Shown here one piece after another: positions 22,430 to 29,775 of a stretch of DNA of 64,000 nucleotides. Each line of letters opens with the position of its first letter. Within the stretch, counting starts at the first letter, position 1. The translations under genes were made by a program, and so were the position numbers. Source of the stretch: JACQFK01 sp036383955 (GTDB taxonomy: Bacteria > Planctomycetota > MHYJ01 > JACPRB01); assembly GCA_036383955.1 (NCBI GenBank), contig DASVNH010000241.1:1-64000 (forward strand), read 5' to 3'. Under the pieces are notes generated by a model. It saw only the letters and a list, made by a program, of their open reading frames with translations, was not told where the DNA came from and made no database searches.

Positions 22430-25072
22430 ATGGACGACGATCGGGAGTTCGGCGAAACCGCGGTCCGCGAGGGCCTGATTTCCAGGGACGACCTGCGGGT
22501 GGCGGTCGACGCCCAGAGCGGGCGGAGCCTGAAGGACACCCTGCTCACGCGGGGTCTCCTCAAGCCGGAGGACGTCCAGCGGATCGTGGACCTGCTCCAG
22601 AACGACGACCGGAGGGACGCCGCTTCCCTCTGGGACACGCTCCCCGCCCTGGCCGGCCGGGCGATCCCGGCCGGGTCGACCAGCCCCGACGACTTCCTGC
22701 TCGGCCAGATCGCCCTGGAATGGAAGCTGGTCACGCCCGATCAGCTGGTCGAAGCACTACGCGAGCAGCGCCAGGCGCGAGGCGAGGGCCGGAACGCCCC
22801 GCTGGGCGAGCTCCTGGTGGAGCGCCGCTGGCTTCAGAAAGCGGACTTCGAACGCGTCCTGAAGGAGCAGGTCTGCCGGAGAGAGGGACCTCCCGGGATC
22901 GAGCGCTACGAGGTCCGCGAGCGGCTGGGCGAGGGCACGGCCGCCGTCGTGTATCGCGCGTGGGACCGCGACCTGGGACGTCCGGTCGCCATCAAGGTGC
23001 TCCGCTCCGCCTCCGAGTTGAACTCGACGGCCCGCGAGCGGTTCCAGCGGGAGGCCCGCGCGCAGGGCAGCATCTCCCACCCCCACGTGGTGACGGTCCA
23101 CGACGTCGGAGAGGCGGGCGGCCGGCCGTACCTGGTCATGGAGCTGGTCGACGGCAAGCCCCTGAGCGCGCGGATGGAGGCGGGCCCGATCTCCGAAAGC
23201 GAGGCGGTCCGGCTTCTGGAGCGGATCTGCCGGGGCGTCGCCGCCGCCCACGCCCGGGGCGTCGTCCACCGCGACCTCAAGCCGGCGAACATCCTCGTCT
23301 CGGCGGGCGGCGATCCCAAGGTGGGCGACTTCGGCCTCGCCCACCTGACGGAGTCGTCGGCCGAGCTCACGAAGACGGGAGCCGTCCTGGGGACGCCGCT
23401 GTACATGTCGCCCGAACAGGTCCGGGGCAGCGCGCGGGAGATCACCCCGCGGACGGATGTCTACGCCCTGGGCGCGATCCTCTACGAGCTCCTCACCGGC
23501 CGCGTCCCCCACGCCGGCGAAACGCTGCTGGAGCTCTACGCCAGGATCTCCCGCGACGACCCGGCCCCCGCGCGCGCGCTCCGGCCGGACCTGTCGCGGG
23601 ACGTGGAGATCATCCTCCTCAAGGCCCTGGACAAGGATCCCGCGCGGCGCTACGCGGACGCGGGAGAGATGGCCGACGACCTGAAGCGCCTCGGCGGCGG
23701 GGAGCCGATCCGCGCGCGGCCGGCGTCGGCCGCGACCCGGCTGTGGCGGAAGGCGTCGAAGCACCGCGCGGCCGTCCTTCCGAGCGTCGCGGCGTTCCTG
23801 GCGGTGGCGGCGGCGGGGGCCTGGACGCTGTGGTCGCGGGGCCACGCGGACGCCGAGCTGGGCAAGGGCCGTCGGGAGCTCCTGGAGAAGACCGCCTCCG
23901 AGCGGGAGGCGCGGCTGCTGCTGGAAGCCCCCGAGCTGGAAAAGGTCCAGGGAGAGGTGGCCCTGGCCGGGGACGTCGCCCGGCGCGGGATGAAGGTCCG
24001 GCCGGGCGACGCGCAGCGGACGGGGGCCGGCGGTCGCGCGATCCTGAAGTATCCGGATCTCGCCCGGTTCGAAGCGGGCGAGCACACGACGCTTCGACGT
24101 CCTTCGGACGCCTTCAAGGAGAAGGCCTGGATCCTCGAGCGGGGTTGCCTGAAGACCGCGGCGCGCGCGCTGGTGATCACCCCGCTCGCCCGGGTGGAGC
24201 TCCCCGACGGGGAGGCGAGCGTCGAGAGGGCGGCGGACTCCACGCGCGTGGAGGTCCGATCGGGCGAGGCGGCCGTCACGCGGATCCGGGACGGCCGGCG
24301 GATCGCGGTCCCCCAGGGGATGGGGATCACGATCCGGGAGGCCGGCGAGCTCGAGGTCAAGCCGATCGTCCTGGGCAGGCTCGAGGAGTTCCGGATGAAG
24401 GGCGGCGCGGACGCCAGCCTCATCGGGCACTGGAAGCTCGACGACGGACGGGGGGCCGTCGCCCCGGATTCCTCCGGCCGCCGTCGCGACGGGACGCTGA
24501 TCGGGAAAGGGGAGTGGGTCGAGGGGGCCCTGCGGCTCGACGGGGCCGGCCAGGTGGCGCTGCCGAAGGATCCCGAGCTCGACGAGGCGTACAGGGCGAG
24601 CTTCTCGATGACGGCCTGGTTCAAGCCCGGGGCGCCGCCGCTGGACGACGGGACGAATTTCAAGGGCTACCACGCCCTGCTGCTGAAAGGCCCGTACGCG
24701 GAAGGGCTGCTGTACACCGGCGGCCATTGGTTCGTGATGAAGCATCTGGTCGGGCCGGCGAGGGACGGCGCGTTCACCTACAACGACGAGTATCCTCCCG
24801 GGACCTGGCACCACGCGGCGGCGACGATGGACAGCGAGAAACGCGAGACCCGGCTGTATATCGACGCCCGTCCGCGCCACGCGGCCCCGTGGGGGAAGGA
24901 CGGCGAGCCCCAGCTGCGGACGTCCCAGCCCTGGCGCATCGGCGCGCACGAGACGCGCCCGGAGACGTTCCGGAGCTACGCCAAGGGGGAGATCGCCGAC
25001 GTCCGGATCTACAAGCGCGCGCTCGATCCGGAGGAAGTCGAGGTGGTCTACAAGGCGGGCGGCAGAAAATAA
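22430..25072 (+). CDS. Transmembrane Ser/Thr kinase fused to FecR-like and LamG domains
   Basis: 880 residues. N-terminus (~1-150): four MshEN-like motifs (EFGETAVREGLISRDDLR; PLGELLVERRWLQKADFE). Kinase (~158-430): LGEGTAAVVY, VAIKVLR, HRDLKPAN, GDFGLA, GTPLYMSPEQ. One membrane helix (~447-470, AAVLPSVAAFLAVAAAGAW). Outside: a FecR-like region (~490-650: VQGEVALAGDVARRGMKVRPGD, LPDGEASVERAADSTRVEVRSG) and a LamG/concanavalin domain (~665-875: LIGHWKLDDGRG, FSMTAWFKPG, WHHAAATMDSEKRETRLYID, GEIADVRIYKRAL). The layout suggests a receptor kinase sensing an extracytoplasmic glycan and perhaps a cytoplasmic ligand. It converges on the Cys-Thr-Sec gene with a shared terminator. Confidence 0.9.
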   Translation: MDDDREFGETAVREGLISRDDLRVAVDAQSGRSLKDTLLTRGLLKPEDVQRIVDLLQNDDRRDAASLWDTLPALAGRAIPAGSTSPDDFLLGQIALEWKLVTPDQLVEALREQRQARGEGRNAPLGELLVERRWLQKADFERVLKEQVCRREGPPGIERYEVRERLGEGTAAVVYRAWDRDLGRPVAIKVLRSASELNSTARERFQREARAQGSISHPHVVTVHDVGEAGGRPYLVMELVDGKPLSARMEAGPISESEAVRLLERICRGVAAAHARGVVHRDLKPANILVSAGGDPKVGDFGLAHLTESSAELTKTGAVLGTPLYMSPEQVRGSAREITPRTDVYALGAILYELLTGRVPHAGETLLELYARISRDDPAPARALRPDLSRDVEIILLKALDKDPARRYADAGEMADDLKRLGGGEPIRARPASAATRLWRKASKHRAAVLPSVAAFLAVAAAGAWTLWSRGHADAELGKGRRELLEKTASEREARLLLEAPELEKVQGEVALAGDVARRGMKVRPGDAQRTGAGGRAILKYPDLARFEAGEHTTLRRPSDAFKEKAWILERGCLKTAARALVITPLARVELPDGEASVERAADSTRVEVRSGEAAVTRIRDGRRIAVPQGMGITIREAGELEVKPIVLGRLEEFRMKGGADASLIGHWKLDDGRGAVAPDSSGRRRDGTLIGKGEWVEGALRLDGAGQVALPKDPELDEAYRASFSMTAWFKPGAPPLDDGTNFKGYHALLLKGPYAEGLLYTGGHWFVMKHLVGPARDGAFTYNDEYPPGTWHHAAATMDSEKRETRLYIDARPRHAAPWGKDGEPQLRTSQPWRIGAHETRPETFRSYAKGEIADVRIYKRALDPEEVEVVYKAGGRK

Positions 25073-25074
25073 AA

Positions 25075-25105
25075 GCCGGCGCCCTCGACCTCCGAGGACG
25101 CCGGC
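25075..25105. terminator. Bidirectional terminator between convergent genes
   Basis: GCCGGCG (25075-25081) pairs with CGCCGGC (25099-25105), and an inner CCCTCG/CGAGG stem extends the hairpin. It lies 2 nt after the kinase stop and 10 nt before the stop of the minus-strand gene; A-rich sequence on the left gives a U-tract for the minus-strand transcript. Confidence 0.75.
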
Positions 25106-25115
25106 CCGATCGATC

Positions 25116-26306
25116 TTACTTGGTCGCGGTGTTCCGCAGCGCGGAGACGCACTGGCCGTTGGACCTCAGGTACTCGCCCTGAAGCCAGCTGTACAGGGGC
25201 GGCACCTTGGTCGACTCCCCCGGCTCCGCCAGGCCGAACGCGACGGCCAGCGTGGTCGGTCCGAGCGGAAGCTCGCCCAGGGGGCTCTTCGTGGCGACGT
25301 GGGTCCCGCGCACCAGGACGTCGAAGCGCGTCACGACATCCCCCTTCGCCTCGAGGACGCCCCTCAGCTGGGCCTCGAAGCGGCGATTGCCCGCTTCCTC
25401 GAGGAGCAGGCTCCCTTCCAGAAGGAACGTCTTGCCGTCGGGGATGATCTGGATCCGCAGGCTCTTGAGGTGTTCCGGCATCCAGCGGGCGTGAACGCCC
25501 CGCGTGTTGTCGACGAGGTGGAAGCGGATCAGGCGTTCCACGAAAGAGTTCGGCAGGGAGCCCTTGGCCAGCTCCCGCGCCTCGACCTGGGTGGCCCAGA
25601 GGCGGTCCTTGCCCACGGCGTCGCGGATCATCTGGTAGCGCGACAGATTCGTGGCCTGCCACTTGGCTTCGAGGAGCTTCGCGGCCACCTCGATCACCAG
25701 GCCTCCCTCCGGCGGCAGGGGGGTCGCGTTGCGGTCCACCTTGGAACGGTCGAGAGGAGCGACGTCCGCGGGAGGCTTGTACGCCTCGTGGACCTCCTTC
25801 AGGTTGCGCGTCATGGTCCCGTTGTCGGGGCGTGGGTACATCCAGCCCTTCAGCAGGGTGCCGTCGGGCGCGCAGATGTAGTAGCCCTGCTTCGAGTGCT
25901 TCGGCTCCGCCCGCTGGTTGACCACTTTCCGGAAGAAGTCGCCGGCCGCGTCGCGCGCTTTCAGCATCTCCGTGACGCTGGGCGCGTAGGCGACGTAATG
26001 GTCGCGCAGGAGCTTCAGGGTCTCGTCGTTCGCGAAGGTGGACTCACGGTCCACCACGCCGTTGTTTCAGGTGCAGCCGAGGGTCTGGCCGTCCATCGCC
26101 CAGATGAAGATCGGCTTCTTCTGCTGGATGGCGGTCTCCCGGGCGTCGTGCAGGTCGGTCTTCCAGGGAACCGACTCCCACTTCTCCTTCGCGCGCAGCT
26201 GGGCGTGGATCGACGTGAACTCCTCGGGCGTGAGAGGCGCGGGATCCTGTCCCCAGGCCAGGGCTCCGCCGGCGGCGGCCAGGCACAGCATCAGGGCGTG
26301 CTTCAT
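25116..26306 (-). CDS. Exported thioredoxin-fold selenoprotein with Cys-Thr-Sec motif (in-frame UGA at codon 80)
   Basis: 396 residues if TGA 26067-26069 is decoded. ATG 26306 begins a signal peptide (MKHALMLCLAAAGGALAWGQ) and has AGGAG 7 nt upstream. Residues ~45-180 form a thioredoxin-like domain: QQKKPIFIWAMDGQTLGCT-[UGA]-NNGVVDRESTFANDETLKLL, then YYICAPDGTLLKGWMY. The redox site is C78-T79-U80. The C-terminal ~200 residues (VIEVAAKLLEAKW, LIRFHLVDNTRGVHARW, PLGPTTLAVAFGL) are conserved-looking but unknown to me. Both halves share a frame with no other stop, and a near-ideal SECIS hairpin follows. Expected site: periplasm. A bipartite motif 23 nt upstream of the start is shared with the PIG-L gene. 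Confidence 0.85.
26032..26069 (-). promoter_or_regulatory. Candidate bacterial SECIS element of the Cys-Thr-Sec gene
   Basis: UGA is 26069-26067. The hairpin is GGTGGAC (26055-26049), loop CGTGA (26048-26044), GTCCACC (26043-26037), a perfect 7-bp stem. A lower 3-bp GCG/CGC stem is separated by a T/TT internal bulge, recalling the bulged U of the E. coli element. The loop starts at +19 and has G as its second base. Confidence 0.8.
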
Positions 26307-26329
26307 CGCGGTTCTCCTCAGCATCCGCG

Positions 26330-26363
26330 AGCATTTCACGGAGACCGCCCGGATTGGCCCGAA
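26330..26363 (-). promoter_or_regulatory. Bipartite promoter-like motif (copy 2), upstream of the Cys-Thr-Sec gene
   Basis: On the minus strand TTCGGGCCAATCCGG (26363-26349), 9 nt, then GTGAAATGCT (26339-26330), 23 nt before ATG 26306. It matches the motif before the PIG-L gene in sequence and spacing. Confidence 0.6.
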
Positions 26364-26374
26364 AAAAACGGAAT

Positions 26375-28000
26375 CTAAGATTTCGCGGCGGCGGGCTTGC
26401 CCGACACGACCTTGCGGTCGGGGCCCAGCGTGAGCACCACGTCCTGCAGGGGCTCCTGGATGACCTCCGAGCCTTCTCCGATCTCCACGGTCACGGGCGG
26501 ATGGAGGTGGCCCGTGACGGCGATCGACGTCGGACGTCCGTCCTCCCGCCCCGCTTCCAGGCGCTGCCGCCGGCGCCGCAGCCCCCGGATCTCGTCGAGG
26601 GCCTGGATCTCCTTGCGGAGGATCGAGATGTAGAGCGCCTGGTGGTCCGGCGCCAGGCTCACCGCCGACCGGCCGGCGCCCACGAACTGGCCCTTGAGGT
26701 CGTCGATCTTGACCAGCGTCTCCACGTTCTCGCGGATGCGCTTGACCAGCTCGGCGAGGAGCGGGCCCCGCAGGTCCTGCACGCCGACGCGGACGGTGGT
26801 GGGCAGGCCGAACGCGGAGCCGATCGTATGGGCGACCACGCCGCGGAAGGCCGAGACTTCGCCGCCTTCGATCCGCCCGCGGGAGGCGCGCGCCACGACG
26901 CGGCCGCTCGACGCCACCCGGCTCTCCACGATCGCGTCCGCCACGAACACGTCGCCGACGGCTCGCACGGTCGCGTCGGTCACCGAGCGGGTGAAGACGC
27001 GCCCTTCCGCCTCCACGGTCGCCTTGCCTTCGATCGCGCCGCCGACCCAGATGTCCCCCGAGGCCGAGAGCGACGCGGCCTCCGTGTTGCCGGCGATGAG
27101 GATGTCGCGCGCCTGGATCCGGACCGGGCCGGTGACGTGGCCGGTGACGAGGACGTTGCCGTCGAAGGCGACGTCCTGCCCGACGCTGACCTGGCCGTCG
27201 ACCACGTGGAAGGGGACCAGGTCGAGCGCCTCGTCGCCGACGACGAGGCTGCCGCGCCCGAGCGCGTAGACCTCGCGGCCCTCGGCCTGGAGCTGCAGGC
27301 CCTCGCCGATGGCGAGGCTGAGCGGCTTGCCGGAGACGGCGGGGAGCTTGTTGCCCCGGACGTCGCGCCCCGGCTTGCCCGGGGTGGCGGGGGTGATCCG
27401 CGCCACCAGGGTGCCGGCCTTGACGTCCTCCACGAGCGCGGCGAGGTCGCCGAAGAAGGAGCTGTCGGGATCGATGAGCATGCGCTTGTCGAAGGCCTTG
27501 ACGCCGAAGGACACCGAGCCGTCCTCGCCGTCCTCGGCGGGCTGGCCGGTCGCGACGAGGAGCCGGTAGACGGTTTCGCGGCGGACGGAGGCGACTTCGC
27601 AGGCGGCCTTGACGACGTCCTCCTGGACGCCGTGGGCGATGCCGAGGGAGCGGACGCGGGCGAGGACCTGGGCGGGGGAGAGGGGCGCGCCGCCGGCCCG
27701 GGCGGGAACCAAGGTGAGCCGCGCCTCCATCGGGGTTTCGGCGATCACGATGACGGCGTCGTCCTTGCCGCGCTCGCCGGACGGCATGAGATAGAAGCGC
27801 TCGAACTCGCTGAGGATCACGCTGAGGCGGCGGAGGCGGGCGACATCCATCTCGGACTGGATGGCGGAGCGGAGCAGGTTTTCGACTGAGACGACGGCGG
27901 CGCCGTCGCGCTGGGAATCGGGCGAGCTGAGCAGCTCCTCGGCCTTGCGGATCAGCTCGAGCAGGCGGGGGGGGATCAGATCGCGCTTCGGACTGTCCAT
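26375..28000 (-). CDS. FapA family (DUF342) protein
   Basis: 541 residues from ATG 28000 (MDSPKRDLIPPRLLELIRKA). The centre matches the FapA/DUF342 fold: GTLVARITPATPGKPGRDVRGNKLP (the classic PGxxGxxVxG motif), then a polymerising beta-helix region with VSVGQDVAFDGNVLVTGHV, DILIAGNTEAASLSASGDIWVGGAIEG and GRVFTRSVTDATVRAVGDVFVADA. A coiled-coil C-terminus follows (LYISILRKEIQALDEIRGLRRRRQRLEAG). FapA-like proteins are cytoplasmic and often linked to flagella, polarity or cell-surface functions; the exact role here is unknown. Single gene with its own likely promoter. Confidence 0.85.
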   Translation of the reverse strand: MDSPKRDLIPPRLLELIRKAEELLSSPDSQRDGAAVVSVENLLRSAIQSEMDVARLRRLSVILSEFERFYLMPSGERGKDDAVIVIAETPMEARLTLVPARAGGAPLSPAQVLARVRSLGIAHGVQEDVVKAACEVASVRRETVYRLLVATGQPAEDGEDGSVSFGVKAFDKRMLIDPDSSFFGDLAALVEDVKAGTLVARITPATPGKPGRDVRGNKLPAVSGKPLSLAIGEGLQLQAEGREVYALGRGSLVVGDEALDLVPFHVVDGQVSVGQDVAFDGNVLVTGHVTGPVRIQARDILIAGNTEAASLSASGDIWVGGAIEGKATVEAEGRVFTRSVTDATVRAVGDVFVADAIVESRVASSGRVVARASRGRIEGGEVSAFRGVVAHTIGSAFGLPTTVRVGVQDLRGPLLAELVKRIRENVETLVKIDDLKGQFVGAGRSAVSLAPDHQALYISILRKEIQALDEIRGLRRRRQRLEAGREDGRPTSIAVTGHLHPPVTVEIGEGSEVIQEPLQDVVLTLGPDRKVVSGKPAAAKS

Positions 28001-28045
28001 GACCGGGGGCTCCCTCACTTGATCTGCGCTCCCCCCTCCCTCTGG

Positions 28046-28073
28046 AGTATGTCCCCGCACATTTAATATGCAA
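28046..28073 (-). promoter_or_regulatory. Candidate promoter of the FapA-like gene
   Basis: On the minus strand TTGCAT (28073-28068) and CATACT (28051-28046) are 16 nt apart, inside the most AT-rich stretch of the 204-bp divergent gap (28001-28204). The same gap holds a small hairpin, TTCAGG-GAAAA-CCTGAA (28093-28109). Nothing else is recognisable there. Confidence 0.35.
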
Positions 28074-28204
28074 CTGAAAAAGGGAAAGTGAGTTCAGGGA
28101 AAACCTGAATGATTCCCGAGGCCCGTTGAAAGGCGGCTCCCCCGCGCGCGCCGGCGAAAAAGGAGTAGACTGGCGGCCGAAAAGGCGATGCGGAGACTGG
28201 CACG

Positions 28205-29041
28205 ATGAAGCGACTGCCCTGGCTGGCCCTGCTGGCGGGATGCACCGCCGCCCCGCCGCCGCGGGACGCGACGTCCTTCTGGCTCGAGACCTGCGCGCGG
28301 CACGGCTTCACGCAGGCCGAGACGGCGATGGCGACGGGGCTGGAAGCGAAGGATGTCGCGCGCCGCGGCGTCCCGGCCGCGCCCCCGCCGCCCTTCACGA
28401 TCCTGCCGTATCCGGGCGTCCGGCATCCGCGCGTCGGCTTCCTCGACGGGGCGATCGACCCCCACCGCGACACGAAGTTCAGCCTTTTCCTGCCCGGGGG
28501 CGGCTACGCGGTGATCGACTTCCCCGAGGCGGTCTGGGCGGACAAGGAGCTGCAGTACCTCGCGCACACGCACATCCCGACCGCGTGGGACAAGAAAGGC
28601 GTGAAGCTCCCGCGGATGGACTGGACGCGGACGGCGGACGGGCTCGAGGCGACGCGGGTGCTGCCCGACGGCCTCGAGTTCCACGCGCGCGTGGCCCCGT
28701 CCGACCGCGGCGCGAAGATGGAGCTGCGCCTGAAAAACGGGAGCGACCGGAAGCGGACGGCCCTGCGCGCCCAGGTCTGCGTCATGCTGAAGGGAGCGCC
28801 GGGCTTCACCGCCCAGACGAAGGACAACAAGCGCCATCTGCCGGACGCCGTCTGCGCGGCACGCTCCGACGACGGCCGCCGCTGGCTCGCCGTGGTCTTC
28901 GAGGGCGGCAAGACCTGGGACAATCCGCCCTGCCCGTGCATCCACTCCGATCCGACCTTCCCCGACCTCGCGCCGGGCGAGGAGGCCGTCGCGCGCGGCC
29001 GCGTCTGGTACGCCGAAGGCGAGGAGCCGCCGACGCGATGA
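28205..29041 (+). CDS. Lipoprotein of unknown function
   Basis: 278 residues with a lipobox (LALLAGCTAAPPP). I do not recognise the family. Visible features: PYPGVRHPRVGFLDGAIDPHRDTKFSLFLPG, a WADKELQYLAHTHIPT segment and a beta-rich second half (FHARVAPSDRGAKMELRLKNGSDRKR, AVVFEGGKTWDNPPCPCIHSDP). The strand-rich second half resembles galactose-mutarotase-like or carbohydrate-binding folds, but this is weak. Its stop overlaps the start of the next exported protein (ATGA), suggesting a joint role in the outer envelope. Confidence 0.75.
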   Translation: MKRLPWLALLAGCTAAPPPRDATSFWLETCARHGFTQAETAMATGLEAKDVARRGVPAAPPPPFTILPYPGVRHPRVGFLDGAIDPHRDTKFSLFLPGGGYAVIDFPEAVWADKELQYLAHTHIPTAWDKKGVKLPRMDWTRTADGLEATRVLPDGLEFHARVAPSDRGAKMELRLKNGSDRKRTALRAQVCVMLKGAPGFTAQTKDNKRHLPDAVCAARSDDGRRWLAVVFEGGKTWDNPPCPCIHSDPTFPDLAPGEEAVARGRVWYAEGEEPPTR

Positions 29042-29775
29042 TCCTGGCGTTGCTGCTCCTGGCGCAGGAGCCCGCGGTCGACGCCCGCGCGAGGGCCTGG
29101 CTCGCGTGGTTCGACGGCGCCACGCTGGCCGATGGCCGGAGCGGGCAGGGGACGCGGACGGACGCCGGGGAGCTCGGCCTCGACGGGACGGAGCCCGCGG
29201 GCGCCGCGGAGCTGACGCTGCGGTGGCCGGACCTGGGGCGCTTCACGCTGGAGTACGCGCGGCTGGCTTTCGAAGGAAGCGAGACGCTCGCCGGGGAGGT
29301 CGTTTTCGACGACGACCTCTTTCCCGCGGGGACGCGGGTCGACGCGAGCCTCGCGCTGGATCTCTGGTCCTTCGACTACGGCTTCGTCCTCTGGACCACC
29401 GGCGCGTTCCGGCTCGAGGGCGAGGCGGGAATGCGCTACGTGTCGGGACGGATGGAGCTGGAAGGCGGCGGCGCCGCGTCGAAGGCGAAGCTGAACCGGC
29501 CCCTGCTGATGCCGGGCTTGAAGGCGGAAGCGCGGCTGGCGCCCTGGCTGACGGCGGATCTGGATCTTCACGCGATCGCGTTCTCCGCGGCCAACGTGGC
29601 GCTGCGCTGGCTGGAGCTCGACGCGGCGGCGACCGTCCGCCCCGGCGGCGGGTTTCGAGCGGGACTCGGCTATCGACTGTACCGCGTCGACGTGAAGGCG
29701 ACCGAAGACTCGACGAACTTCGACGTGGACGGCGTCCTTCATGGGCCCTATCTGGAGCTGGGCTGGGACTTCTAG
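29038..29775 (+). CDS. Exported beta-strand-rich, outer-membrane-barrel-like protein
   Basis: 245 residues with a short signal (MILALLLLAQEPAVDA). The sequence alternates polar and aromatic residues in ~10-residue strands (LGRFTLEYARLAF, FDYGFVLWTTGAFRLEGEAGMRY, WLTADLDLHAIAFS, GFRAGLGYRLYRVDVKATEDS) and ends GPYLELGWDF, a typical barrel terminus with final Phe. A small outer-membrane barrel is likely. It is translationally coupled to the lipoprotein before it. Its TAG (29773-29775) shares the palindrome CTAG with the stop of the convergent histidine kinase. Confidence 0.7.
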   Translation: MILALLLLAQEPAVDARARAWLAWFDGATLADGRSGQGTRTDAGELGLDGTEPAGAAELTLRWPDLGRFTLEYARLAFEGSETLAGEVVFDDDLFPAGTRVDASLALDLWSFDYGFVLWTTGAFRLEGEAGMRYVSGRMELEGGGAASKAKLNRPLLMPGLKAEARLAPWLTADLDLHAIAFSAANVALRWLELDAAATVRPGGGFRAGLGYRLYRVDVKATEDSTNFDVDGVLHGPYLELGWDF

